DNA from: Planctomycetota bacterium
GTDB lineage: Bacteria > Planctomycetota > J058 > JAJDCQ01
Reading direction: 5' to 3'
Assembly (NCBI GenBank): GCA_029260755.1
Contig: JAJDCQ010000158.1
Location: forward strand, 1 to 64,000
Length of the DNA stretch: 64,000 nt
Shown: positions 28,400 to 37,688 of the stretch, piece by piece
Position numbering within the stretch: the stretch's first letter is position 1
Layout of the letters: each line of letters opens with the position of its first letter
Notes under the pieces: model-generated
Told to the model about the DNA's origin: nothing
What the model saw: the letters and a program-made list of their open reading frames with translations, nothing else
Database searches by the model: none
Translations under genes and position numbers: made by a program

Positions 28400-31300
28400 A
28401 TGGCCGTTCGACCCCCGGCGCCTCCGAGCCGCATCGACGTCTACGAGATCCTGAGCGAGCTCGGACGCGGCGGCATGGGGATCGTCTACGAGGTCCGCCA
28501 CCTCGAGACCCGCGTCCGCTACGCCCTGAAGCTGGTCCTCCCGAGCGCCGGCCTCGGCCCGAACGCCCTCGCGCGGTTCGAGCGGGAGGCGCAGTCGGTC
28601 GCACGGCTCGATCACCCCGGCGTCGTGCGCGTCCACCACGTCGGGAACCATCGCGGATCCCCCTACGTCGTGATGGACCTCGTGTCGGGCCAGTCGATCC
28701 ACGACCGCATCCGGACCGGCGACCCGCTTCCCCCCGAGGAGATCGCGCGGACCGTCGCGGCGACCGCCGACGTCATCGAGCACGTCCACAGCCGGCGCGT
28801 CGTCCATCGAGACCTCAAGCCCGAGAACGTGATGCTCGACGACGACGGCCAGGTGCGCGTCCTCGACTTCGGCATCGCGGCCGTGGACGAGAGGATCCGG
28901 CTCACCCAGGAGGGGAGCCCGATCGGCTCGCCGATGTTCATGGCGCCCGAGCAGCTCGCCGGCGGCAGCCGCGACTATGGCCCCGCGACCGACGTCTACG
29001 GCCTCGGCTCGATCCTCTACGCCCTCCTCGCGCACGGAGGCGAACCCTTCGCTCGATCGAGCCTCACCGAGCTCATGCTCGCGAAGGTCCGCGACGACCC
29101 GGTCCCGCCGAGCGACCACGCTCCCGGGATCCCCGCGGAGCTCGAGGACATCTGCCTGGTGGCGATGGAGCGGTCTGAGGACGAGCGCTACGCGTCGGCG
29201 GCCGAGCTCGCCGGGGACCTCCGCCGCTGGCTCCGCGGCGAGCCCGTCTCGGCCTCGTCGTCGAGCGGCGTCGGTCGTCTCCTCCGCAGGATCATCCCGG
29301 CCCGCGGACCGCGCCGTCGCGCGGCAGCCGTCGTCGTGTCGGCGCTCGTCGCGACCGTCCTCGCTCTCGGAGTCGCGCTGGTCGTCTGGCAGAACAGCGT
29401 CGCGCGCCGGAAGAGAGTCGAGTTGCACCGAGGGCTGCTCGCCGACATCGATCGGCAGTACGCGCGGGCGATCGACGGCGACCTGGACGCGCTCCAGCAC
29501 GCGCGGCGTCTCCTCGACGAGGCGCGCCGCGCCGGCATCGACGACGAGAAGATCTCGGCCTCGCGACGCGCCGTGGTCGACGGCCTCGGCGCCCTCGCCG
29601 ACCCCGAGCGCGCCGAGCGGCTCGCCCGCACGCTCGCGTTCCACGAGGACCCGTGGCGCCCCCACCACGAGTCCGTCATCCGGGTCCTCCTCGCAGCCCG
29701 CCAGCTCCGCGCCCTCGCGATCGCCGTCGCGAGGGAGCCGGCGCTCCTCCGCGGCACCGCCGTCGACGAGATCGCCGAGGCCCTCGTCGCCGGCTCGGTC
29801 GAGCTCGACGACGACCTCGCGGGCGCCGTCGCGCTCGCGCTCCTGGGTCGACTCGAAGACGGGCCGCGCGACGACGCGACGGCGATCGCCGCGCGCCGAT
29901 CGACCGAGCTCCTCGCGGCGCGCGTCCAGCTCCGCCGCCTCGAGCAGCGCCTGACTCGAACGCCGCCGTCGGTGACCGAGGTCGCGCCGATCGTCCAGGC
30001 GCTCATCCCGACCCTCCGATCGTTCGGCCGCCCGCGCGAGCTCGCCCTCGACGGGCCGACGCTCGGCGCCCTGACCGACCTCGCGCGGGCCGCGCGCGAC
30101 GAGACGGCAACTCCGAGCGAGCGCACCGCGGGCGTCGTCCTCCTCGAGGGGGCCCTCCGGCTCCTCCCCGCGGACGACGAGCGGGCGGCGCGCCTCGCCT
30201 TCGACCTCCAGCAGGACGCGATGCTCGCGCTGACCGGCGGCGACGCCGAGATGCGGGCGCGGTCGCTCGAGATCGCCCTCCTCCTCCGGCGAGTCGACGC
30301 CTGGCCGTTCCCGCTCCGCGACCTCTCGTCGCTGGCCCCGGACGATGACGCCCTCGCGCGCCGGATCCGCGCGGAGCTCGGGCGGGGAGGATCGGAGCTC
30401 GTGCCCTCGGACACCGTCTCGCTCCTCGCCGTCCTCTACGACCGGACCCGCAAGAGCTACACCGACCGCGAGGTGAGGAACGTCGTGGCGACGTGGGCGA
30501 CCCTCCTCGACCTCCGCGAGTCGGTCGCTGCTCTTCTCGAGCGGGAGGCGGCCGAGCACGACCTCCCCGGCTGGGCGCTGGGGTGGATCGCGGAGCGGCT
30601 GCGCGGAATCGCGGACTGGGACGGGGGTCGCCCGATCGCCCTCGACGCCGACGACGAGCTCGTCGGCGCGCTCCTCCCCCGGGCGGCGGCGGCCATCGGC
30701 CGCCCGGGCGAGCGCATCGAGCTCGCCGACGCCGTCGAGGGCATCTTCGAGGCGGCGCTCGCGCGCGACGCCGACCGCCCCGCGGCGGCGCGCGAGCCGA
30801 AGGTCGCCCTGGCCTACGCGGAGTGGCTCGTCGACGCGGCGGACCGCGCGACGGCGACCTCGACCTTCGCGGTGATCGAGGAGGGCCTACGCCGCGCGGC
30901 CGCGCGGCGGCCCTCGGACGGCGGCCCGCTCCACGCGCGGGACGCCGAGCGGGCGCGTTCGATCGTCGCCGTCGCGCACGAGGCCGCCGACCGCCTGCTC
31001 GCCGACGCCCCCGGCGCGAAGGACGAGCAGACCGACGCGACCCTCACCCGACTCGCCGAAGCAGCCCGCGGCGCGCTCCCCGGGAGCCCGTTCGCGGCGT
31101 CTCTCGCCGCGATGAGCCTCGCGCGGGGAGGCCGCCCCGAGGAGGCGCTCGCGCGACTCGACGTGATCGACCCATCGGCGGAGGGGAGCGGCCCGGCGCT
31201 CCTCCGGAGAGCCGAGCTCCTCCTCGAGCTGGGGCGCACCGACGAGGCCCGGGCGGCGGCGGAGCGAACGGCCCCGGCGCGGATCGACGATCCGCGTTCC

Positions 31301-31459
31301 CTCGAGCGGCGCGCTCGCCTGTGGGAGTCGCTCGGGCGACCGGAGCGGGCCCGCGAGGACCGGCGACGCATCGAGCTCGGCGCGCGCGAGCGCCGGGCCG
31401 TCCGCGAGCGCGTTCCGGCCGATCGCGAACGTGTCCGGGCGTGGCGAAGGCGCCCGTGA
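28400..31459 (+). CDS. Hanks-type Ser/Thr kinase with TM and helical C-terminal region
   Basis: GRGGMGIVYEVRHLETRVRYALKLV, VVHRDLKPENVMLD, VLDFGIAA, FMAPEQL; TM AAAVVVSALVATVLALGVALVVW. Confidence 0.92.
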   Translation: MAVRPPAPPSRIDVYEILSELGRGGMGIVYEVRHLETRVRYALKLVLPSAGLGPNALARFEREAQSVARLDHPGVVRVHHVGNHRGSPYVVMDLVSGQSIHDRIRTGDPLPPEEIARTVAATADVIEHVHSRRVVHRDLKPENVMLDDDGQVRVLDFGIAAVDERIRLTQEGSPIGSPMFMAPEQLAGGSRDYGPATDVYGLGSILYALLAHGGEPFARSSLTELMLAKVRDDPVPPSDHAPGIPAELEDICLVAMERSEDERYASAAELAGDLRRWLRGEPVSASSSSGVGRLLRRIIPARGPRRRAAAVVVSALVATVLALGVALVVWQNSVARRKRVELHRGLLADIDRQYARAIDGDLDALQHARRLLDEARRAGIDDEKISASRRAVVDGLGALADPERAERLARTLAFHEDPWRPHHESVIRVLLAARQLRALAIAVAREPALLRGTAVDEIAEALVAGSVELDDDLAGAVALALLGRLEDGPRDDATAIAARRSTELLAARVQLRRLEQRLTRTPPSVTEVAPIVQALIPTLRSFGRPRELALDGPTLGALTDLARAARDETATPSERTAGVVLLEGALRLLPADDERAARLAFDLQQDAMLALTGGDAEMRARSLEIALLLRRVDAWPFPLRDLSSLAPDDDALARRIRAELGRGGSELVPSDTVSLLAVLYDRTRKSYTDREVRNVVATWATLLDLRESVAALLEREAAEHDLPGWALGWIAERLRGIADWDGGRPIALDADDELVGALLPRAAAAIGRPGERIELADAVEGIFEAALARDADRPAAAREPKVALAYAEWLVDAADRATATSTFAVIEEGLRRAAARRPSDGGPLHARDAERARSIVAVAHEAADRLLADAPGAKDEQTDATLTRLAEAARGALPGSPFAASLAAMSLARGGRPEEALARLDVIDPSAEGSGPALLRRAELLLELGRTDEARAAAERTAPARIDDPRSLERRARLWESLGRPERAREDRRRIELGARERRAVRERVPADRERVRAWRRRP

Positions 31460-31529
31460 TCAGAGCCCGCGGGACCTCGAGCGCGCGACCGTCCCGACGG
31501 GTCCGAGGCGTGCCCGAGTCGCGTGCTCA

Positions 31530-32909
31530 TCATGTCGCGACGCGCGCCGGGGCGATCGGCCGCTCGACGGCTCGATCGCGCAGCCAGTCGAGGCGATCGT
31601 CCGGGTAGAACGCCAGCGTGACGTGGTCGTGGAGGAGCCGCCCGAGCTCCCCGAGGCGGACCTCCACCCCGTCATCGACGATCAACCCGGCCGCGCCGAG
31701 GCGCTCGAGGACCGGCCCGTAGTCGGCCTCGAGCGGGCGACCGAACGCGCGCTCCCACTCGGCGCGCGCGAGCGGCTTCCCGTCGCCGAGCGACCGCGCG
31801 ACCGCGAGCGCTCGTCGGTCGGCCGGCCGGAGACGCATCACCTCCTCGACCGGGCTCTCGCCGGCCTCGATGCGCTCGACGTAGGCATCGAAGCCCCGGT
31901 GGTTGCGGTAGATCTCGAACCCGAGATGCGACCGGGCGCTGAGGCCGACGCCGAGCTGATGGCCCTCCGCGTCGTCGGTGAACGTCGGCCGGCGGTCGTG
32001 GCGTCGCCCGACCCCATCGAGGCGCTTGTAGGTGTGCCACCGGACCTGGGTGTAGCCGAGCGACCGGGCCACCTCGCGCACGAAGAACCGCCAGCGAGCG
32101 AGCCTCGCGATCGAGAGGCGGTCCGCGTCGTCGAGGACGCGAACGACCGGCGTCGCCTCGTTGACCCGGAGGTCGTAGAAGGTGAACGAGGCGACGCCGG
32201 CGTCGGCGAGGACCTCGACGTCACGCCGGAACGAGCCCTCGGTCTGCCCCGGGAGACCGTAGATCAGGTCGACGTTCAGGATCAGGCCGCGCTCGATGAT
32301 CATCCGGCAGGCCTCGAGGGCCGACCGCTGCGAGTGACCCCGCGTGACGGACTCGAGGATCCCGTTGGCGAGGCTCTGGATCCCCATGCTGACCCGCTCG
32401 ACCCCGTGCGCGGCGATGACGTCGAGATGCTCGGGCGTCACCGACTCCGGCGACGCCTCGAGCGTGTGGACGACGCCCGGCAGGCGCGCGCCCCGCTCGA
32501 AGACGGCGCCGAGGAGGCGGTCGACGAGCCGGGGCGGCAACGCCGTCGGCGTCCCGCCCCCGACGAAGACCTGGTCGAGGGGCGCCCCCGCGTCGATCCA
32601 GCGGAGCTCCTCGACGACGGCCTCCACGTAGCGCTCCATCGCCGCATCGCCCGAGCCCACCTTGACGGCGTAGAAGCAGTAGCTGCAGTGGTAGTTGCAG
32701 AACGGGACGTGCACGTAGAGCCGCAACGGCCCGGCGGCCCGCCTGGATCGATCCAGCCGTGGCGCGGCCTCGAACGCCGGCGCGCACACCGAGTAGACGT
32801 GTGGCGGCGCGTAGCGGATCGGCGGAAGCGTCCCGAGGGCGTCGGCCGCGGCGGCGATCGCGGCGCGGTCGGGTGGCGTGGCGGCGCGGTCGAGAGAGGG
32901 ATCGATCAT
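31530..32909 (-). CDS. Radical SAM protein, HemN/HemW-like
   Basis: YVHVPFCNYHCSYCFY (CxxxCxxC), VFVGGGTPTALP, LEASPESVTPEHLD, RVSMGIQSL, NVDLIYGLPGQTEGSFRRDV; HemN-like C-terminal region. Confidence 0.9.
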   Translation of the reverse strand: MIDPSLDRAATPPDRAAIAAAADALGTLPPIRYAPPHVYSVCAPAFEAAPRLDRSRRAAGPLRLYVHVPFCNYHCSYCFYAVKVGSGDAAMERYVEAVVEELRWIDAGAPLDQVFVGGGTPTALPPRLVDRLLGAVFERGARLPGVVHTLEASPESVTPEHLDVIAAHGVERVSMGIQSLANGILESVTRGHSQRSALEACRMIIERGLILNVDLIYGLPGQTEGSFRRDVEVLADAGVASFTFYDLRVNEATPVVRVLDDADRLSIARLARWRFFVREVARSLGYTQVRWHTYKRLDGVGRRHDRRPTFTDDAEGHQLGVGLSARSHLGFEIYRNHRGFDAYVERIEAGESPVEEVMRLRPADRRALAVARSLGDGKPLARAEWERAFGRPLEADYGPVLERLGAAGLIVDDGVEVRLGELGRLLHDHVTLAFYPDDRLDWLRDRAVERPIAPARVAT

Positions 32910-33958
32910 CGGGGATCATCCGTACCGGCGAGCCGACGCAGCGCCCCCGGGATCGTCAGGCCGGCTCGGCTCAGGTAGAGGGTCACGATCAGGGCGAGCG
33001 CCCGCTCGAGGGTGGGCGTCCGGTAGCGTCGCCGACGACGCGCGAAGTGGAGGTAGGGGAACGGATTCGCCTCCCAGACGACGAGCTCCCCGGCGCGGTC
33101 GTAGCTGTAGTCGAACGCGACGAAGTCGAGGTCGAGGTGGCGGCGCGCCTCCTGCAGCCGCGCGGCGTTCGGGTCGGGGCGGTCGAGGAAGGCCCGCTCC
33201 TCCGCTTCGTCGTGCGCGCAGCCGCTCCCGCGCACGAGCCAATCGCGCTGGGCGTGAAGGTGGAGCGGAGCGCCGTCGTCGCCAGCGGCCAGGTAGCGGT
33301 ACTTCCGGTAGAGGCCGTCGGCGCTGCGGACGTCGATGAGCTCGACCGCGACCGGCCGGCTGAGGCGCGCGAGGTCGAGGTCGGCGAGCTCGCGCTCGGT
33401 CTCGACCCGAACGATCGGCCCCTGATGCCCCCAGTCCTCGCGGACGAGGAGGGGGAGCTCGAGGCCGTAGCGCGTCTCTCGGAGCTCGTCCGCGTCTCGA
33501 ATCGGGATGATGCGCGGCGTCCGGATCCCGGCGCGCGCGATCAGCTCGGAGCCCGTCGACTTCGCGGCGTTCGTCAGGCGGTCGACGCGGTTGATGATCG
33601 GCACGCCGCGCGCGTCACACTCGGCCGCGACCTGGTTCGCCTGACGGAACGCGACTTCCGACCAGTGCTCGACCGGGTCCTGCAGCCACGGGACGTGGAG
33701 GACGTAGGGCGACCAGTCGGAGATCCGGCACGGGAGGAGGCGGAGCTCGAAGTGACCGAGGAGCTCCGGCAGCCGCTCGGCCACCCAGTCGATCACGACG
33801 TCGTAGAAGCCGACGCGGTTCATCGGGTGCCGGACGATGAGGAACCGACGCGCGGCCGTCGCGAAGCGCCGGTTGTGCGCCCGGTCTCGCTGAAGGGCGC
33901 GCAGGCGGCGCCAGAGCGCGCCCGCCGTCGCCCGGGTTCGTCCGAGCACCCCGCTCAC
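32906..33958 (-). CDS. ATP-grasp-like protein
   Basis: IINRVDRLTNAAKSTGSELIARAGIRTPRIIPI ... LPLLVREDWGHQG ... VELIDV..DGLYRKYRYLAAGDDGAPLHL ... LDFVAFDYSYDRAGELVVWEANPFPYL. GTG start overlaps the upstream stop; its stop overlaps the radical SAM start. Confidence 0.7.
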   Translation of the reverse strand: MSGVLGRTRATAGALWRRLRALQRDRAHNRRFATAARRFLIVRHPMNRVGFYDVVIDWVAERLPELLGHFELRLLPCRISDWSPYVLHVPWLQDPVEHWSEVAFRQANQVAAECDARGVPIINRVDRLTNAAKSTGSELIARAGIRTPRIIPIRDADELRETRYGLELPLLVREDWGHQGPIVRVETERELADLDLARLSRPVAVELIDVRSADGLYRKYRYLAAGDDGAPLHLHAQRDWLVRGSGCAHDEAEERAFLDRPDPNAARLQEARRHLDLDFVAFDYSYDRAGELVVWEANPFPYLHFARRRRRYRTPTLERALALIVTLYLSRAGLTIPGALRRLAGTDDPR

Positions 33959-34587
33959 GCTCGGCGCACGAGCGAGAGGCCGTTCTTGAAGTCGAGGTCG
34001 AGCACCTGCAGTCGATCGTCGCGGCGAAGCTCGTCGACGTAGTCCTTCACGGTTCGCTCGTACGCTCGCTCCGGTCCGTAGACGCTGACTCGCCCACCAC
34101 GAAGACTGTCGTGGAACAGGGTGACCCCATCCGGGGTGAGCCGGTCTCGGAACGCCTCGTGGTCGAACCGCGCCTGCTCGGCGGTATGCCAGCCGTCGAT
34201 GAAGACGATCCCGACGTGGTCGAGGGCGCCGTAGGCCTCGGTCTCGACGAAGGCCTGCGTCGTGGCGAGATGGTGCCTCACGTTCGTCACGCCGTGGCCG
34301 GCGAAGTGCGCGTCGACCGCCTCGGGCTCGGTCCAGAAGTCGTCGACCATCGAGGGGTCGACGAAGACGACCTCGCCAGCCTCGCCGTTGTCCTGGAGCG
34401 CCCGACCGAGCACGAGAGGAACGAACCCCCGGTACGACCCGATCACGACGACGCGCCTCGGACGGATCAGCCGCGCCAGGCCGTAGTAGATCCAGCCCAT
34501 GCCGAGGTTGGCGTCGGCGCGGCGCTGGCGGTGGCCCATCCGGAGGAGCTCGGGGTCGGCGAAGAGACCGGAGATCCACTCCTGCAT
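33955..34587 (-). CDS. Class I SAM-dependent methyltransferase (Methyltransf_24-like)
   Basis: PRRVVVIGSYRGFVPLVLGRALQDNGEAGEVVFVDPSMVDDFW, HVGIVFIDGWHTAEQARFDHEAFRDRLTPDGVTLFHDS. Confidence 0.8.
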   Translation of the reverse strand: MQEWISGLFADPELLRMGHRQRRADANLGMGWIYYGLARLIRPRRVVVIGSYRGFVPLVLGRALQDNGEAGEVVFVDPSMVDDFWTEPEAVDAHFAGHGVTNVRHHLATTQAFVETEAYGALDHVGIVFIDGWHTAEQARFDHEAFRDRLTPDGVTLFHDSLRGGRVSVYGPERAYERTVKDYVDELRRDDRLQVLDLDFKNGLSLVRRA

Positions 34588-34631
34588 CGTGTCGTCGGGC
34601 TCCGTTGAGTGTGGGACGGGCAGACTCTAGC

Positions 34632-35780
34632 ATGGGATCCGAGGACCCGCGAAGAGCCGTGACGCCACCGCCCCCGACCCGAATGACCGCCGCGCTCCCC
34701 TGGTGGCGCGCCCGCGAGAGAGACCGCCCGCTCGTCGGGGTCCTGCCCGGCGATGGGATCGGCCCCGAGGTGATCGACGTCACCCTCGCCGTCCTCGAGG
34801 CGGCCGCTCCCGAGGTCGAGGTCCGCCGCGGCGGCCCGATCGGGGTCGCCGCGAGGGAGTCGCTCGGCTGCGACTTGCCGCCGGAGGTCGAGGACTGGTG
34901 CACATCGATCTTCGCCGAGGAGGGCGCCCTGCTGTGCGGCCCGGGCGGCGGACGCTTCGTCTACGACCTGCGCCGTCGCTTCGACCTCTTCTGCAAGCTC
35001 ACGCCCGTACGACCGATGCCGGCTCTCGCCGACGCGGGGCCCGTCCGCTGGGCTGCCCGGCGCGAGGCCGACCTGGTCGTCGTCCGCGAGGGCGCCGGCG
35101 GGATCTACCTCGGCGAGAGCCGCCTCGAGGGAGACGAGGCGCGGCACGAGCTCGTCTACCGCGAGCACGAGGTCCGACGCATCGTCGACGCCGGCGTCCG
35201 CCTCGCCGAGGCCCGAAGCGGTCGGATCGCGGTCGCCCTCAAGCCCGGCGGCCTCCCGGCCCTGAGCGAGCTCTGGTCGGCCGTCCTCGACGAGCTCGCC
35301 GGGGGCGCGGGCCTCGACGCGCGGGTCGTCGAGGTGGACAACCTCGCCTACCAGCTCATCGCGGCCGCAGGGGACCTCGACGTCATCGTGGCGCCGAACC
35401 TCTTCGGCGACATCCTCTCCGACGCCGCCGCGCTCCTCCTGGGAAGCCGGGGCCTCTCGTTCTCGGCGAGCTACGCGCCGTCGGGCGCGGCCGCCTATCA
35501 GACCGGCCACGGCGCCGCCCACGACATCGCCGGCCGAGACACGGCCAACCCGATCGCGCAGATCCTGTCGGCGGCGATGATGCTCCGCGAGAGCTTCGGC
35601 CTCGACGAGGCCGCCGACGTGATCGAGGGCGCGGTGACGGACGCCCTCGGGGCGGGGATCCGGACCGCCGACATCGCGCCGACGGAGGGCACGCATCGCG
35701 TCGTCGGGACCCGCGCGATGGGCCAGGAGATCATCGAGCGCGTCGCGACGGCCGCCACGACCCGCGAGGTCCCCTCGTGA
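34632..35780 (+). CDS. Isocitrate/isopropylmalate dehydrogenase family protein
   Basis: LVGVLPGDGIGPEVIDVTLAVLEAA, DLVVVREGAGGIYLGES, VEVDNLAYQLI, DVIVAPNLFGDILSDAAALLLGSRGL, HGAAHDIAGRDTANPIAQILSAAMML. Start 34632 or 34683. Confidence 0.88.
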   Translation: MGSEDPRRAVTPPPPTRMTAALPWWRARERDRPLVGVLPGDGIGPEVIDVTLAVLEAAAPEVEVRRGGPIGVAARESLGCDLPPEVEDWCTSIFAEEGALLCGPGGGRFVYDLRRRFDLFCKLTPVRPMPALADAGPVRWAARREADLVVVREGAGGIYLGESRLEGDEARHELVYREHEVRRIVDAGVRLAEARSGRIAVALKPGGLPALSELWSAVLDELAGGAGLDARVVEVDNLAYQLIAAAGDLDVIVAPNLFGDILSDAAALLLGSRGLSFSASYAPSGAAAYQTGHGAAHDIAGRDTANPIAQILSAAMMLRESFGLDEAADVIEGAVTDALGAGIRTADIAPTEGTHRVVGTRAMGQEIIERVATAATTREVPS

Positions 35781-37666
35781 GGCCGGCCCTCGTCCTCGTC
35801 GACCTCCAGGCAGACTTCCTCGACCGCCGCGCGCTTCATCCGTGGCCGGACGAGATCGTCGCACGATCGGCGCGGCTCCTCGGCGGCTGCCGGGAGCGCG
35901 GCCTGCCGGTGATCCACGTCCACACCGTCGTGAGCCCGGACGGCGACGACCGGATGCCGCACTGGAAGCGCGCGGACCGGTGGGAGTGCGTCGAGGGGAC
36001 GCCCGGAGCCCGGCCTCCCGGGGACGTCGCTCCCCGCGGCGACGAGGTCGTCATCCGAAAGCGCGGCTACGACCCGTTCTCGAGCTCCGAGCTCGAGGCG
36101 ACCCTGCGCGCGGCGGGCGTCGACACGGTCATCGTCGCGGGGCTCTACCTCCACGCCTGCGTGCGGGCCACCGCCCTCGGCGCCTACGAGCGGGGCTGGT
36201 CGGTCTGGATCGCCGGCGACGCGATCGGCACGACGGAGCCCGACCACGCCGAGCTCGTCCGGATCCACCTCGCGGAGCGGGCCGCGCGCTTCCTCGACGT
36301 CGAGCGCATCCTCGTCCGGATCCGCGGCCAGCTCCCGGTCGACGATCGCTCCGACGAGCCCGACACCGACGCCGCGCGAGCGGTCGCGACGGCGGTCGAC
36401 GCCGCCGGCGCCTGGGCGGCGCGGCTCGATCGCGCGGGCGTCCTCCTCGAGTGGGCGACAGCCCTCGAGGCGCGCTCGGGCGAGCTCGTCGAGCTCCTCG
36501 CCGACGAGGTGGGCAAGCCGGTCCGGGACGGCGCCACCGAGGTCCGGTTCGCGCTCGCGCTCTTGCGCGAGGCGGCGACGCGATCGCCCACCCCGGACGG
36601 GGTCGAGGTGGAGCCGGGCGAGGTCGAGGTGCGGCACCGTCCGCACGGAGTCGTCGCCGCCATCACGCCCTGGAACAACCCGATCGCCCTGCCGATCGGC
36701 AAGATCGCCCCCGCCCTCGCCCTCGGAAACACGGTCGTCTGGAAGGCGGCGCCCGAGACGCCGCGCGCCGCGCGCGCGGTCCTCGCCACGCTCCGGGCGG
36801 GGGGCGCGCCCGACGGCGTCGTCGAGCTGCTCTCGGGGGCGGGCGCGGTCGTGCGAGCCGCGATCGACGATCCGAGGGTGGCGGCCGTCGCGTTCACCGG
36901 CTCGACCGCCGTCGGGCACGCCCTGGCCGCCCGGTGCCTTCGCCGGGGAAAGCCCTTTCAGGGGGAGCTCGGCGGCAACAACGCGGCGATCGTGCTCGCG
37001 GATGCCGACCCCGACGCGACGGCGTCCGGGCTCGTCGCGGCGGCGTTCGCCAACGCCGGTCAGCGCTGCACCGCGATCCGGCGGATCCTCATCGAGCGGT
37101 CGGCCTACGCCGCCGTCCGCGACGCGCTCGTCGCCGCGACGGCCTCGCTCCGGGTCGGCGACCCTCGCGCCGACACGACGGACGTCGGCCCGCTCGTCAC
37201 GGCGGCCCATCGCGCGCGGGTGGCGCGTCGGATCGTGGCCGCGATCGCCGACGGCGGACGGCTCCTCATCGGCGGCGGCGCGCCGCCGGGCCTCGAGGGC
37301 GACCGATGGCTCGAGCCCACCCTCATCGACGGCGTCGCGGCGACCGATCGGATCGTGCGGGAGGAGAGCTTCGGCCCGGTCGCCGTCCTCCTCCCATTCG
37401 ATGGGATCGACGAGGCGATCGCGCTCGCGAACGGGGTCGAGCAAGGACTGCTCGCGGCCGTCCTCACGAGCGACGCCGAGCGCCGCGACCGCATCGCCGA
37501 CGCCGTCGCCGCCGGGCTGGTGACCGCGTCCGCCGGTCCGCTCGCCGTCCATCCCGCCGCGCCGTTCGGCGGCTGGAAGACCTCGGGCGTCGGGCCTCCC
37601 GAGCACGGACGGTGGGACCTCGAGGCCTGGGCGCGCCCGCAGGCACGCTACGGATTCGATCGATGA
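35777..37666 (+). CDS. Fusion of isochorismatase-family cysteine hydrolase and aldehyde dehydrogenase
   Basis: One open frame from a GTG overlapping the upstream TGA. N-part: LVLVDLQADFLDR, VIRKRGYDPFSSSELE, VAGLYLHACVRATALGAYERGW (Asp/Lys/Cys triad). C-part: AAITPWNNPIALPIGKIAPALALGNTVVWKAAPETP, FQGELGGNNAAIVLADAD, NAGQRCTAIRRILIE, ESFGPVAVLLPFD. Confidence 0.88.
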   Translation: MRPALVLVDLQADFLDRRALHPWPDEIVARSARLLGGCRERGLPVIHVHTVVSPDGDDRMPHWKRADRWECVEGTPGARPPGDVAPRGDEVVIRKRGYDPFSSSELEATLRAAGVDTVIVAGLYLHACVRATALGAYERGWSVWIAGDAIGTTEPDHAELVRIHLAERAARFLDVERILVRIRGQLPVDDRSDEPDTDAARAVATAVDAAGAWAARLDRAGVLLEWATALEARSGELVELLADEVGKPVRDGATEVRFALALLREAATRSPTPDGVEVEPGEVEVRHRPHGVVAAITPWNNPIALPIGKIAPALALGNTVVWKAAPETPRAARAVLATLRAGGAPDGVVELLSGAGAVVRAAIDDPRVAAVAFTGSTAVGHALAARCLRRGKPFQGELGGNNAAIVLADADPDATASGLVAAAFANAGQRCTAIRRILIERSAYAAVRDALVAATASLRVGDPRADTTDVGPLVTAAHRARVARRIVAAIADGGRLLIGGGAPPGLEGDRWLEPTLIDGVAATDRIVREESFGPVAVLLPFDGIDEAIALANGVEQGLLAAVLTSDAERRDRIADAVAAGLVTASAGPLAVHPAAPFGGWKTSGVGPPEHGRWDLEAWARPQARYGFDR

Positions 37667-37688
37667 GCCGCGCGACGCGGAGGCCGGA

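Noticed and set aside
31530-32909. Calling the radical SAM protein hemN/hemW outright
   Set aside because: Motifs fit the HemN-like superfamily but the genomic context is not heme-related, so no gene symbol was assigned.
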